Shown here: piece by piece, positions 1 to 8,591 of the stretch
Numbering within the stretch: position 1 is the first letter of the stretch
Layout: each line of letters begins with the position of its first letter
Assembly: GCA_001839685.1 (NCBI GenBank)
Contig: MLAK01001269.1
Location: 11,428-22,117 of the forward strand
DNA: 10,690 bases
Direction: 5' to 3'
Source of the DNA: Tritrichomonas foetus
Taxonomy: Eukaryota; Parabasalia; Tritrichomonadida; Tritrichomonadidae
Position numbers and translations under genes: made by a program
Notes under the pieces: generated by a model
The model's database searches: none
Told to the model about the DNA's origin: nothing
What the model saw: only the letters and a program-made list of their open reading frames with translations

Positions 1-1749
1 GGTTATACTACAAGATATAATTGTTGTATTCGCAAATATTAGAATATTAAAAAGAAATATTCAAAAAAAATTTAATCTCAAAGGTGAAATATTTTAGATA
101 ATTGAATAGATAAAGGTGAAATTGATGACTATTTTCGACACCTATTTTTTTTGTGGGAAATGTATACAGACAGTTTTTGTACTGATATTCTATTTTATGA
201 CATTGAGATATATTTATTTCTTGGAGATTAGATGAATCATGAATTTTTNGAAGATACATTATTTTGTCTGTAACATTTTATTTTGTTGAAAACATGACAT
301 CTTTTTTACTCTTAATAATTTATATTAATCATAAATAATATGAATATCAACGTAACTAGAGGATAAACGATTTAAATCAGAAAATAAGAATTATCGTAGT
401 TTTGGAAATATTNCTAGCTGNTATTTTGTNAATATATATTTCATACNTATTTTTATGTATATATATCATAAATTATAAAGGGAAAGATATAAATAGAAAC
501 CGCTAAANACNAAGAATAAAATGGAAAAAAGTGAAAAAAATTGAAAGATGTTTCCATTTTTGTCCGTTATTTTTTATCTTCTACTTTATCTAAAGGAATA
601 TAATTATTTTCATAATAAAAACCATATCAAATAAATATAAATATATTATTATATATTATAATANAGTATAAAACCTTAAATATATATATTAACCTAAATA
701 TTCCTAATTTATATCTCAATCTTACAATTTCATATTTTATATGTAAATATCTTACTTAATTTATGTGTATTCATTCCAATTATGATTAATATCCATCTAT
801 TATCAAAATTTATAATATAAAAAATATTGAATAAACATATTTATATAATATTCATCGTGTAACATTCATTTTATTGATGAAAAATTGACAAGATTACCAT
901 TTTCGAATTTTTTTTTTTTCTGAGAGATTAATTTTTTTGTGAGAAGATATGTTAATTATAAGGTCATTTAAATTCAATTCATACGTTTAAAGTATTCAAT
1001 TCCCCAAAATTTATTTTAATTATATCTTGATGAATAGCTAGAATTTTTCAATAATTATTTCATTGTCATGTATCCTAACATTCATCATATCATAAAGCAT
1101 GCATAGATAAATTCCACTGATTTTGGCCATATTCCGTATCTCGATAATTTCTCCGGCGAATTTTTTTTAATCGAAATATGTTATTCTACACCCATATATT
1201 TCCTGACATGTTTTCAATTATAAGTCCCAATTTTAATAACTAGAATAAATGCTAATTATCTTTTGTGATGATTCTTAATTTTGTTATTTGATCTGGTCAT
1301 TACATATTTAACAGCCCTGGCTACCTTCCTACATATTCCATTTCTCTCTACAACTATTATCTCTCTCACAAACATCAAATCAAAAAATTGAATTAAAATG
1401 GCGGTTGCCACTGCTCCCTTAAAACAGTTTACTTAATAAATGCTTTTTATAAAGAAACCATCATTTTTTCCATATGATTATGTATTATTAATTCTCCATA
1501 GAACTGATAATATTAAATGAATATTTGACTATTAATCCTTTTTTATTTCCCTAATTCATTATAATCTTTTTTGCCATGAATTCAATTGAGTTGCTCTTAA
1601 TTGAAGAATCATTTAAAAAAAAAAGCAAAAGATTCAAATTTGGCAAACAAAAACTAACTTTATTAGCTTTACATTGGGGAAATAGAAATAAATCAAAAAA
1701 ATAAAATTTTGAAAAATATCGCTTCAAAAATACGTTTATGAAAATATAC
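1..1749. other. AT-rich intergenic stretch, no convincing gene
   Basis: This stretch is dominated by A/T homopolymers and TA-rich runs, with stops in all frames. I see no tRNA, rRNA or long ORF. Eight of the window's ten N bases fall between 249 and 664, so the first 700 bases are also the least reliable. One less AT-rich patch (about 1310-1437) stands out and is discussed in the findings. The 3' end holds the downstream region of the minus-strand gene that stops at 1750, including a TAAA motif on the minus strand at 1735-1738, 11 nt past the stop. That fits the UAAA-type tail signal known in trichomonads. Confidence 0.6.
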
Positions 1750-3981
1750 TTATTTGAGGATTTGATTGCATATATGAATAAATTTCCTTAAGTTTATTTC
1801 TTCTTCCCGTGTGAAAACAATTCCTTTTACTGTTTCGTCAATATAAAATTTCTGGATAAACTCTAAAAGTCCAAAAATGGAAATGTTTTTGCTTGTCGCA
1901 AATGCTTTCAGTATTTCTTCATCAGACAAGTTCTTCATTAAATTCATTGCAAGAAGAATGTTTTCCAAGTTTATGCTAGGCGGTTTTGTTGGATGAATTA
2001 GTCTCAGAATGCTCAATATCCTTGTTGAAAGTCGATTCTGTGAATTTTCTTGAATAGTAAGTTTGCTCAAGCAGACACCGATTGAAGAGGTTAGTTGTGT
2101 TTTGTCATGTGCAACTTTATGGTATTGAATATTATGAATATTCTCAAGTTGATCGAGATACATAATCATTAATCTCTTTCTCAGCGTGGATTCTTGAACC
2201 TTTGGTAAGGATAATCTAGCGATGTGGTTATCGATCATTTTGATCAACATTGGGAATAATTCTGCGCTTGGCATATGTGATAAATCGGCATTTCCAAAGT
2301 CGAAATCATGAGGAAAGATTTCATTCATGAATGGAAGAAGTTTGGCTTTAACAAAGATTCTCAAAAGTTTTTTAATTTGAACAGTATTTCGATCAAATTC
2401 AGAAGTGATTGAGAAAAGTGCAGTGAAAAGCTGATCTGAATAGCCACTCAAGTTTTCTTTGTTTTCTCGAACAGTGTCTAAAGCTTGGCTAAGGTCATTT
2501 TCAAATTCTGGTTTAAGGTTGTCAATTCGGAGTTTCTGCATCCAGCCAAGACTGCTTCCACAATAAAGGAGAGCATTTTGAGATAGGTCTTTTGTGGAGT
2601 TATAGATCATCTTCTTCATATTAATTGAAGAAAGGCAATCAACAATTTCATCAAAATCACGAGTTGGCTTAATTTCTGTTTTTCCGCGACCAACGGAGTT
2701 GTTCCATGTTTTGAGGCAGAGAATTCTATCATCTGCATTTGATGTCGGTGGTGAAAGTCCGGAAAATGAATTTGCTAAATCGGACACTTTTGATGGATCA
2801 GCAAATTTCAGGAAGAGCGCGATAGAATTATGAATCAAAGTAAGGTCACGTGGTGTGAATAATGTTTGTTCTTCACATGCTTGGATTGCAGCCGTTAATG
2901 GATCGTTTTCAATTTTTTCAAGCTTGAATGCATTAATAAATACGTTCAACTTGACTTTAGTTGGGAAATCTGGAGCCACAATCTTTATCGTGGAGAAAAT
3001 TGGAGATGGAATGATACGCTGTGGGTAGCAGCAGCGAATGACATTGCATACATCGCGCATTAACGTTGTATCGTCCGTTAAAAGATGGTTTTCAAGGAAA
3101 TCACAAATCATTGCATCAATGATGAATAATTCTTTGAATGGAAAATGATCGGTTTTCACTTTTAACATTTTGGTGATTAAAAATCTTGCTGCTGTCGGCA
3201 TAAGTGGGGCATTTTTCATCATGTTAGTGAGGAGACGATAAGCGAAATCTGTGATATTCTTCCAATGAAGCCATCTGACTAGGACATTTCCTTCTTTATA
3301 ATATTCGTATCGTTTTTCTTCAATCTTAGCGCCATACATGCGGACGAGTGGTGCGACTGAAGCTTCGAAGAACTGTCCTGGGTTTGTTGCGAGGAAGAGG
3401 GAAGAAACTAATGACGATAAGAATTTGTGAGGTTTACTGAAATTGCTTCCATGAATTGACATATGAAGTGAAAATATTTTGGTGATGAAAGAAATAGCTG
3501 ACATTTGATCGTTGTGTGTCAAAAAGTAATTATATATGGCTGGGAAAGTCATGTAGCAAAAGTAGACTGAGTCATCTTCAGAGAATAAACTAATGTCTGG
3601 AATATGTAATGTTCGATTATTTGGAGTAAGAAGTGAAAAATATATTATTTGGGCGAAAATATCGCTATGCTCACGAAGATAATAAACAAGATAAGTGAAA
3701 CGGTCTTTGTGATTCGGCTTCTGGAATAATCGAATTGAAGTGGATACTGATAAATGTTGAATTCCTTTTAGAGGAAAGGCTAATTCATCAATGGTGAAAT
3801 CATGTGTAGAGTGAGCAATATAATGAAGGCGTGAAAGTTGACAGCAAGAATTTAATAAATCGACATACACACTCTTTAAATCGTTGGTGGCTTTCGAATT
3901 GACTGAGCTAAGAGCGACAATGAGAGATCTTTCCTTTCCAAATTCTTCGCGAAATGACTCGAATTTTTCGTGAAAACTCAT
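1750..3981 (-). CDS. Large helical protein, possibly RasGAP-like (GAPVD1 type); function unknown
   Basis: This is an intact, intronless ORF of 743 codons ending in TAA. The frame stays open five codons further upstream to a TTG, but a eukaryotic gene should start at the ATG at 3981, giving MSFHEKFESF. The protein looks almost wholly alpha-helical, with no signal peptide or clear membrane segment. The region at residues 95-215 recalls the N-terminal half of a RasGAP domain of the GAPVD1 kind: a helix ending YNYFLTHNDQ (150-159), then a linker and FLSSLVSSLF (187-196). Residues 283-320 could be the later helices. I see no arginine finger, no FLR..PA motif and no C-terminal VPS9 domain. If the resemblance is real, it is a degenerate or non-catalytic GAP fold acting on a small GTPase at a membrane. 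The residues after 330 are unassigned helices, which could also suggest a HEAT-like scaffold. About 22 glutamines are all CAA/CAG, showing a standard code. It is divergent to the Sec23-like gene across 521 bp. The CDS is near certain; the family is a guess. Confidence 0.88.
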   Translation of the reverse strand: MSFHEKFESFREEFGKERSLIVALSSVNSKATNDLKSVYVDLLNSCCQLSRLHYIAHSTHDFTIDELAFPLKGIQHLSVSTSIRLFQKPNHKDRFTYLVYYLREHSDIFAQIIYFSLLTPNNRTLHIPDISLFSEDDSVYFCYMTFPAIYNYFLTHNDQMSAISFITKIFSLHMSIHGSNFSKPHKFLSSLVSSLFLATNPGQFFEASVAPLVRMYGAKIEEKRYEYYKEGNVLVRWLHWKNITDFAYRLLTNMMKNAPLMPTAARFLITKMLKVKTDHFPFKELFIIDAMICDFLENHLLTDDTTLMRDVCNVIRCCYPQRIIPSPIFSTIKIVAPDFPTKVKLNVFINAFKLEKIENDPLTAAIQACEEQTLFTPRDLTLIHNSIALFLKFADPSKVSDLANSFSGLSPPTSNADDRILCLKTWNNSVGRGKTEIKPTRDFDEIVDCLSSINMKKMIYNSTKDLSQNALLYCGSSLGWMQKLRIDNLKPEFENDLSQALDTVRENKENLSGYSDQLFTALFSITSEFDRNTVQIKKLLRIFVKAKLLPFMNEIFPHDFDFGNADLSHMPSAELFPMLIKMIDNHIARLSLPKVQESTLRKRLMIMYLDQLENIHNIQYHKVAHDKTQLTSSIGVCLSKLTIQENSQNRLSTRILSILRLIHPTKPPSINLENILLAMNLMKNLSDEEILKAFATSKNISIFGLLEFIQKFYIDETVKGIVFTREEEINLRKFIHICNQILK

Positions 3982-4234
3982 TTTTATGTTTGACAATAGT
4001 TTTCAATAAATCAATCTATTGAATATAGATGGCTAAATAAACTAACAAATAAAAAGTGAGGGAAAATCATACTTTTATACATGTATAATAAAGGTATAAC
4101 TCTGATATGAATCATATTTATAAATACTACTATAGTGGTTGCTCAAAAACACGTAAAGTATGAAATCCAAATGAAGAAATCAATTTTTCACATGAAATGA
4201 AATAAATAAACAAATATGCTTTCTTAATAAACTC

Positions 4235-4253
4235 TAATACTAATTTAGTATTA
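4235..4253. repeat. Perfect inverted repeat, 8-bp stem
   Basis: TAATACTA, then ATT, then TAGTATTA. It lies roughly midway between the two divergent start codons (250 bp from each). It could be a protein-binding dyad or chance in AT-rich DNA. Confidence 0.35.
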
Positions 4254-4265
4254 TTGAAGTTAATA

Positions 4266-4309
4266 GAGCACCCAATTGAGTGTTCGATTAGTCATTTATG
4301 AGCACTCAT
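4266..4309. repeat. Pair of adjacent dyads sharing GAGCAC / GAGTG elements
   Basis: An imperfect 20-bp palindrome (4266-4285, 16 of 20 positions symmetric, core CAATTG) is followed 12 bp later by ATGAGCACTCAT (4298-4309). Both contain GAGCAC and a CTCA/GAGTG half, so the same half-site occurs three or four times in 44 bp. This suggests an operator-like cluster, but no binding factor can be named. Confidence 0.3.
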
Positions 4310-4502
4310 AGAATTGATAAGCATAAACAGTTAATGTTTTTGATTTTGTATCACTTGAGAACATTTATTCCATCTCTGTACTGCCTTATACCTCAAGATA
4401 TCCTCTGAAAGGGGAAAAAAAACTATAAATAAATAATTGGCCATAATTGAAAATCTTTGTTTGTATTTTTGACCTTTCGGAAAAGTATCCTTTGTTATTA
4501 AA

Positions 4503-6245
4503 ATGACTATCTTATTCAATTCCAGAATACTTCCACCAAATCCGAAAATGACTTTCGGATTTGTTCAATCACGTTATAGTCCCCAGACGGTCAGCGATTT
4601 TGATGAAACTCTTCCAAAATGCACAAAATGTAAAACGAAACAATTTCCTTTAAAAAATGGGAAATTCGCATGTCCTATTTGTTCTCCGGAGTCAGATTTT
4701 GTTGAAGGTTCACTTAAAATTGGTGAAGGGTTTGAAACGCGTTCTCTTTTTTATTTTGCATTCGATATTAATTTTTCAATTGATAAAATTCAAATGCTTT
4801 TGAAATCTCTTTCAGATTCAATGAGTGAAAATGATGTAGCTGTAATTTTATCACTTTCACCTAAAATCACAATTCTATCACTTGACAACACAATTCCATT
4901 TTTCACAGTTCTTGATAAAATAAATGATTTTACACTAAATGATTCATATGAACTTACTAAAGATGAAATTAATAATTTCATCATTCCATCTTTATTTGCA
5001 CTTTATTCAATGTATTCTGAATTTATTTTCAAGCATGATCATAACTTCAATGAAAAGAATATCAATAATATTGATAATATCGATAATACAAATAAATCAA
5101 ATAATACAAATCTTAATTCTAAAGAAAAACTCGAACATCGTAATTATGTTGATATCATTCCACTTATTCAAATTTTAATCAGACAATCAGAAAAACGACC
5201 ATTTGCAACATTTTGTTTTTTAAATTCACCAGTTGCACCATTAACTGTAGAAAAAGCAGCAGCAGCAAGTCGAACCATTACATCAAATGGTGGAATTATT
5301 CATTTTGGTGCATCTGAAAGTTTTAAACGATTAACAGCTATTTCTCGTTTGAATTTTGGTTGTGTTTTTGGAATTTCCGAAAATTTATCTATTTGTTCTT
5401 TAACAATTCAAAAATTAATTAATTTATCACGTCCTTCAAGTATTAAATTAATTTCACCACGATTTGTTGAAGTTGAAAAAGTTACAGGAAGTGAAGGATC
5501 TATGAATATGACAGCTTATATTACAAAAATGAATCTTAAAAGTATTCGTGGATGTAGTGCTCGTTTAACAATTGATCAAACACGAATTGGAAAATCACAT
5601 GAAAAAATTGTTAAAATGATTGAAATTACAGATAATATTCATGGACGATTTATTTCTCTTCATAATTTCACTTTTCCACAAAACTATGAAGAAAAAGAAA
5701 AAGAAGAGCAGCAACAACAACAACAACAAGAAAATCCTATAGAAAAAGGGAAAGGAAAAGGAAAAGAAAACAAAAATGAAATTCAAAAACGAATGGAAAA
5801 TATTTTTATTCAATATTCAAATCAAGAAATTACAAATAATATAATTCTTAAAGGATTTGCATCAGATATTCTTCGATCTGCATGGGCAGGTGAAGAATGG
5901 AATCAATTAATTGAAAAGCATGTTAACAATAATGGATTTTTGAAAGAAATTCTTTCATCATATTGTACTCTTGAATTAGGTTTGAAGCCTGATCAAGACG
6001 CACTTCGACTCTTTTATATTCTTGAAAGTCTTCATAATGATAATACAAATCGTTTAATTCATCTTGAAAATGGAAGATATATTTTAGTTTCACCACCAAT
6101 TGCATATATTTATTCAAATGAAACATTTTCCATTGATATTATTAATCGTAAAATTTTAAGTGAATGGCCTTTTGAATTAAGATTCTTTACCGATTTAACA
6201 ATATTTAAATGTTTTGTAGAAAAATTTGGATGTAAACTTGAATAA
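4503..6245 (+). CDS. Divergent Sec23/Sec24-family protein (probably Sec23-like COPII coat subunit)
   Basis: This is an intact intronless ORF of 580 codons. Sec23 and Sec24 form the inner COPII coat that buds vesicles from the ER; Sec23 also acts as GAP for Sar1. Evidence for the family: a four-cysteine zinc finger near the N-terminus (Cys40, Cys43, Cys57, Cys60), followed at once by a strand-helix-strand start to a trunk (vWA-like) domain, SLFYFAFDIN (81-90) then DVAVILSLSP (111-120). That order is typical of Sec23. Beta-rich residues 310-395 could be the beta-sandwich and 440-515 the helical domain. Oddities: the finger spacing is C-x2-C-x13-C-x2-C, tighter than the usual family spacing; an Asn/Asp insert (about 185-205) and a Gln/Glu/Lys insert (395-430) interrupt the domains; and 580 residues is well short of about 760, so the gelsolin-like end seems reduced or missing. 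Met16 is an alternative start that keeps the finger. The stop runs into TAAATAAA, a good tail signal. The CDS is certain; the family is moderately supported, and Sec23 over Sec24 is weaker. Confidence 0.8.
   Translation: MTILFNSRILPPNPKMTFGFVQSRYSPQTVSDFDETLPKCTKCKTKQFPLKNGKFACPICSPESDFVEGSLKIGEGFETRSLFYFAFDINFSIDKIQMLLKSLSDSMSENDVAVILSLSPKITILSLDNTIPFFTVLDKINDFTLNDSYELTKDEINNFIIPSLFALYSMYSEFIFKHDHNFNEKNINNIDNIDNTNKSNNTNLNSKEKLEHRNYVDIIPLIQILIRQSEKRPFATFCFLNSPVAPLTVEKAAAASRTITSNGGIIHFGASESFKRLTAISRLNFGCVFGISENLSICSLTIQKLINLSRPSSIKLISPRFVEVEKVTGSEGSMNMTAYITKMNLKSIRGCSARLTIDQTRIGKSHEKIVKMIEITDNIHGRFISLHNFTFPQNYEEKEKEEQQQQQQQENPIEKGKGKGKENKNEIQKRMENIFIQYSNQEITNNIILKGFASDILRSAWAGEEWNQLIEKHVNNNGFLKEILSSYCTLELGLKPDQDALRLFYILESLHNDNTNRLIHLENGRYILVSPPIAYIYSNETFSIDIINRKILSEWPFELRFFTDLTIFKCFVEKFGCKLE
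5709..5729 (+). repeat. CAG/CAA trinucleotide run (polyglutamine) inside the Sec23-like gene
   Basis: One CAG followed by six CAA codons gives seven glutamines. It lies in a wider Glu/Lys-rich low-complexity segment at residues 395-430, probably a loop. Such slippage-prone runs may vary in length between strains. Confidence 0.85.
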
Positions 6246-6284
6246 ATAAATATATGTATAAATTCTTTCTCGGTTCTTTCTCAA

Positions 6285-6311
6285 TTTTTTTTTTTTTTTT
6301 TTAAAAAAAAA
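6285..6311. repeat. T18-A9 homopolymer block between convergent genes
   Basis: Eighteen T followed by nine A, 40 nt past the stop of the Sec23-like gene and 31 nt before the stop of the converging kinase remnant. It can fold as a T/A hairpin. The exact length is likely unreliable in draft sequence. It may serve as a shared 3' region. Confidence 0.6.
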
Positions 6312-6341
6312 TGTAATATAATGCAGTACAGTTAATCTTCT

Positions 6342-7827
6342 TCAAAATGAAGCAATAAAAAAAAAATCAATTTTATCTTCGATTTTCTCTGCTCCTTTTG
6401 CTATCTTGCAATATTTTTTTGTTAACTCAAGATCTTTTTCTATACCACGGCAGGCTTTAAGCATAAAGGCATAACGTCTCATTCCCTGAGAATTTTGTAA
6501 ATCAGCTGACATTTTATAATAATATAATGTTTTATTTTCATCTTGTTTTATTCCATGTCCTTTTTCAAACATAGAACCATAGAACCACATTTCATAATAT
6601 TTTAAAGCTATTTCATAATTTTGTTTAACTTTTAATCCTTTTTCATATATTAATCAATAAAAACACATACAATCTGAATTTCCTGAATCTGTTGAATATT
6701 TAAAATACGTTAATGCAGATTCATATTCTTTTTGAGTTCATGAGTTTTCAAAAAATTTAAGGATATAATTCAACATTTTATTAGATTGAAATAATTTAGA
6801 TAATTCAAGATTAATATTAATTAGTGAATCAAGTTCAGTGATTCTTCTAGACATTAACATTTCTAGAAAATTATTGATTGTAGATTCTTCTTTAAATGAT
6901 ACTAAAGATTCTAATGAATTAATTTTTGGAAATTTAAAATTTCTTGTTCACTAATATCTTCTTGATAAAATTCATTTCTTTCTTTTGATTGAAATTTAAG
7001 AATTTAAAATTCAAGAATATTATCAAATGATAATTGTTCTTTTGGATTTTCATTCTATAATTTTTGAAGAAATTCTTTTTGTTCTTCCTTTTCAATATAC
7101 AAAAGATCTTGTCGTTTTTTATTAATAATTTGACCAATAAATGAATGTTGATTACCATATAATTGTTGTTTTCCAGTTAATATTTGATAAACTAAAAATG
7201 AATATGAAAAAACATCAACTTTGTTTTAGAATATTGATTATGTTTATAAATTTCTGGTGTCATATACATTGGTGTACCTATTGTGGTTGTTGTATATACT
7301 TATTGTTGTTCAAAAATTCTAGAAATACCAAAATCACAAATTTGTGGATAATAATTTGAATCTAATAAAACATTATCTGGTTTTAAATCACGATGAATAA
7401 TACCTGATGAATGTAAATATCGAATACCAAATTCAATACCAAGAATGTTAATTACTTTTTTATTAGAATTCCATTCTGATAGTAATAAACGATGATGTTC
7501 TTCTGCGAGAATTATATTTTGAAGTGATCCATGTTCTAAATAATCGGTAATAATGATTGGATGAGGTTTATTTCTAAAATCAAGAAGATTAAAACCGATA
7601 AACTTTAAAATTGATGGATTTTTTGCTTGAATTAAAACTTCAATTTCAGAGAATAATGATTTTTGCTAATTATAGATACCATCTATCTTTTTGAGGATTT
7701 TTGCTACATATAATTTATTATTTGAATTATTTTTAACATAAACAACTTTTCCAAAAGCACCTTCACCTATTGTTTTCTTAGTAAGTGAATAATCAGCAAG
7801 ATCAACAATAAATTTACTGATTTGCAT
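6342..7827 (-). pseudogene. Decayed protein kinase (TKL-like) with C-terminal Sel1 repeats
   Basis: The reading starts at the ATG at 7827 (MQISKFIVDL). All kinase landmarks are visible: glycine loop GEGAFGKV, VAK lysine, Glu in SEIEVL, catalytic HRDLKPDN, metal-binding DFG, and an activation segment ending GTPMYMTPE. The lobe is complete. After a spacer come two or three Sel1-type repeats (LIYEKG, MFEKGHGIKQDENK, ALKYYE), a fusion common in trichomonad kinases. It is broken by stops TAG 7666-7668, TAA 7300-7302, TAG 7055-7057, TAA 7004-7006, TGA 6738-6740 and TGA 6654-6656, and by single-base losses near 7225 (before VDVFSYSF) and near 6938 (before FPKINSL). The longest open pieces are under 130 codons, so no full kinase can be made. 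An intact relative would phosphorylate Ser/Thr and use Sel1 repeats to bind partners. The preserved motifs point to fairly recent decay. The family is well supported; the exact kinase class less so. Confidence 0.9.
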
Positions 7828-8143
7828 TCAAAAATAAATCTACTTAAACAAATTTATTCTGGTATTTGTTTACAAATGCCAGTTTTTTTTTCCCCCCCCC
7901 CCCAATTTCATTTAAATTATGGAATGATAGAAAACTTGAAGGAAGGTCAATTCATTGATCAAAGCAAAATTCATTTGAAAAAGCATTGCTTTATATATAT
8001 ATAATCTAAACTCTGTCAAAAATTCAAGAGAAGTTTTTTTGATAATAATATTAATAGTTGAATGTAGTAAAAGTAATGATAGTTGTTTGCGAAACTTGAA
8101 TAATCTATTAGTTTAATAATAGTCTCCCTCTTGGGGAAACAAC
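7828..8143. other. Intergenic spacer with a T9-C12 tract
   Basis: This stretch separates the dead kinase from the tRNA gene. It holds a striking homopolymer junction, nine T then twelve C at 7883-7903, in an otherwise AT-rich context. The short plus-strand frame through it (7822-8004) has no family resemblance and crosses the C tract, so I do not call a gene. The upstream side of the tRNA (about 8121-8143) has a small CCCTCTTGGGG element. Confidence 0.5.
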
Positions 8144-8214
8144 TCGCTGGTAGTGTAATGGTATCATGTAGGATTGTCGTTCCTGTGACCCGGGTTCGAT
8201 TCCCGGCCAGCGAG
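8144..8214 (+). tRNA. tRNA-Asp (anticodon GTC)
   Basis: A complete cloverleaf can be drawn. The acceptor stem is a perfect 7 bp, TCGCTGG (8144-8150) with CCAGCGA (8207-8213), and the discriminator is G8214. The D arm is GTGT...TCAT. The anticodon stem is TAGGA/TCCTG, with loop TTGTCGT (8174-8180) and anticodon GTC at 8176-8178, reading Asp codons GAC/GAT. The variable loop is 4 nt. The T stem is CCGGG/CCCGG with loop TTCGATT. There is no intron and no encoded CCA, as usual for eukaryotes. The internal promoter is clear: box A TAGTGTAATGG (8151-8161) matches TRGYNNANNGG exactly, and box B GGTTCGATTCC (8193-8203) is canonical. A T7 run starts 2 nt downstream. The gene should be functional. Confidence 0.96.
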
Positions 8215-8360
8215 CTTTTTTTGATTTTTTTTTCCAATTTTTTTCTTCCCCTTTTCTTTTTCTTTCTTTTTTTGCTTAACCTTGTGGAAAAGGATTTTGG
8301 ATCTGTGTCACCTTCACTTCTTACCATAGCTCCTAAATAATTTTTTTTAATTGCTTTTTT
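8199..8360 (+). repeat. Left arm of a 162-bp inverted repeat, includes the tRNA-Asp 3' end
   Basis: This arm begins inside the T-loop of tRNA-Asp (A8199), takes in the last 16 nt of the tRNA, its terminator and a pyrimidine-rich tract, and ends in TTGCTTTTTT. Read backwards it matches 8592-8755 with three substitutions, as I align them, and a few homopolymer length changes. Frames on either strand here are low-complexity by-products of the tract. Confidence 0.93.
8216..8233 (+). terminator. RNA polymerase III terminator of tRNA-Asp
   Basis: A T7 run (8216-8222) follows G8214 and C8215, and a second T run follows after GA. Runs of four or more T on the coding strand stop RNA polymerase III. 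Confidence 0.85.
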
Positions 8361-8591
8361 TTTCCACGACAAAAATGAAATAAATAAAGTTGTAAAACAA
8401 GTTTTTAAGATAGCAAAAAACACTTTTGTTAAAGCGTATCAGGTTATAAGTTGCGATTCTGGATAAAAATTGAGACTGTATTTATTTACAATATGTTATA
8501 AAAGGGATACTTAGCACAATAAAATGAAGAATCACTATTTATGAAAATTTATACTTGATCTAAAACCCGAATTTTCTCTGTTTCTGTAATC
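8361..8591. other. Spacer between the inverted repeat arms
   Basis: About 231 bp with no ORF of note, no RNA gene and no resemblance to a transposase. If both arms were transcribed together, this would form the loop of a long hairpin. Confidence 0.6.

Larger units (their letters stand above)
3982..4502. promoter_or_regulatory. Divergent intergenic region with several small dyads
   Basis: These 521 bp separate the starts of two divergent genes and must hold both promoters. Within it are a perfect 8-bp stem with a 3-nt loop (4235-4253), a 20-bp palindrome matching at 16 of 20 positions centred on CAATTG (4266-4285), and a 12-bp dyad ATGAGCACTCAT (4298-4309). No exact trichomonad initiator (TCA followed by pyrimidine and A/T) lies close to either start codon. 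The nearest TCATT, at 4292-4296, is more than 200 bp from the plus-strand ATG. A minus-strand ATTGTCAAAC 10-20 nt before the 3981 ATG is only an imperfect match. The region is otherwise AT-rich, with stops in all frames. Confidence 0.4.

Noticed and set aside
47..259. 70-codon minus-strand ORF near the left end
   Set aside because: AT-rich Lys/Phe/Ile/Tyr composition, contains an N, no domain; typical chance ORF.
3982..3996. Five extra codons upstream, starting at TTG, for the 743-codon gene
   Set aside because: Nuclear eukaryotic genes rarely start at TTG, and a good ATG lies at 3981.
5595..5813. Minus-strand frame with a poly-Leu/Phe stretch like a membrane protein
   Set aside because: It is the shadow of the polyglutamine and Lys/Glu-rich insert in the Sec23-like gene.
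8016..8423. A 135-codon minus-strand frame across the tRNA gene
   Set aside because: It runs antisense through tRNA-Asp and a pyrimidine tract; its Lys/Arg run is a translation of that tract.
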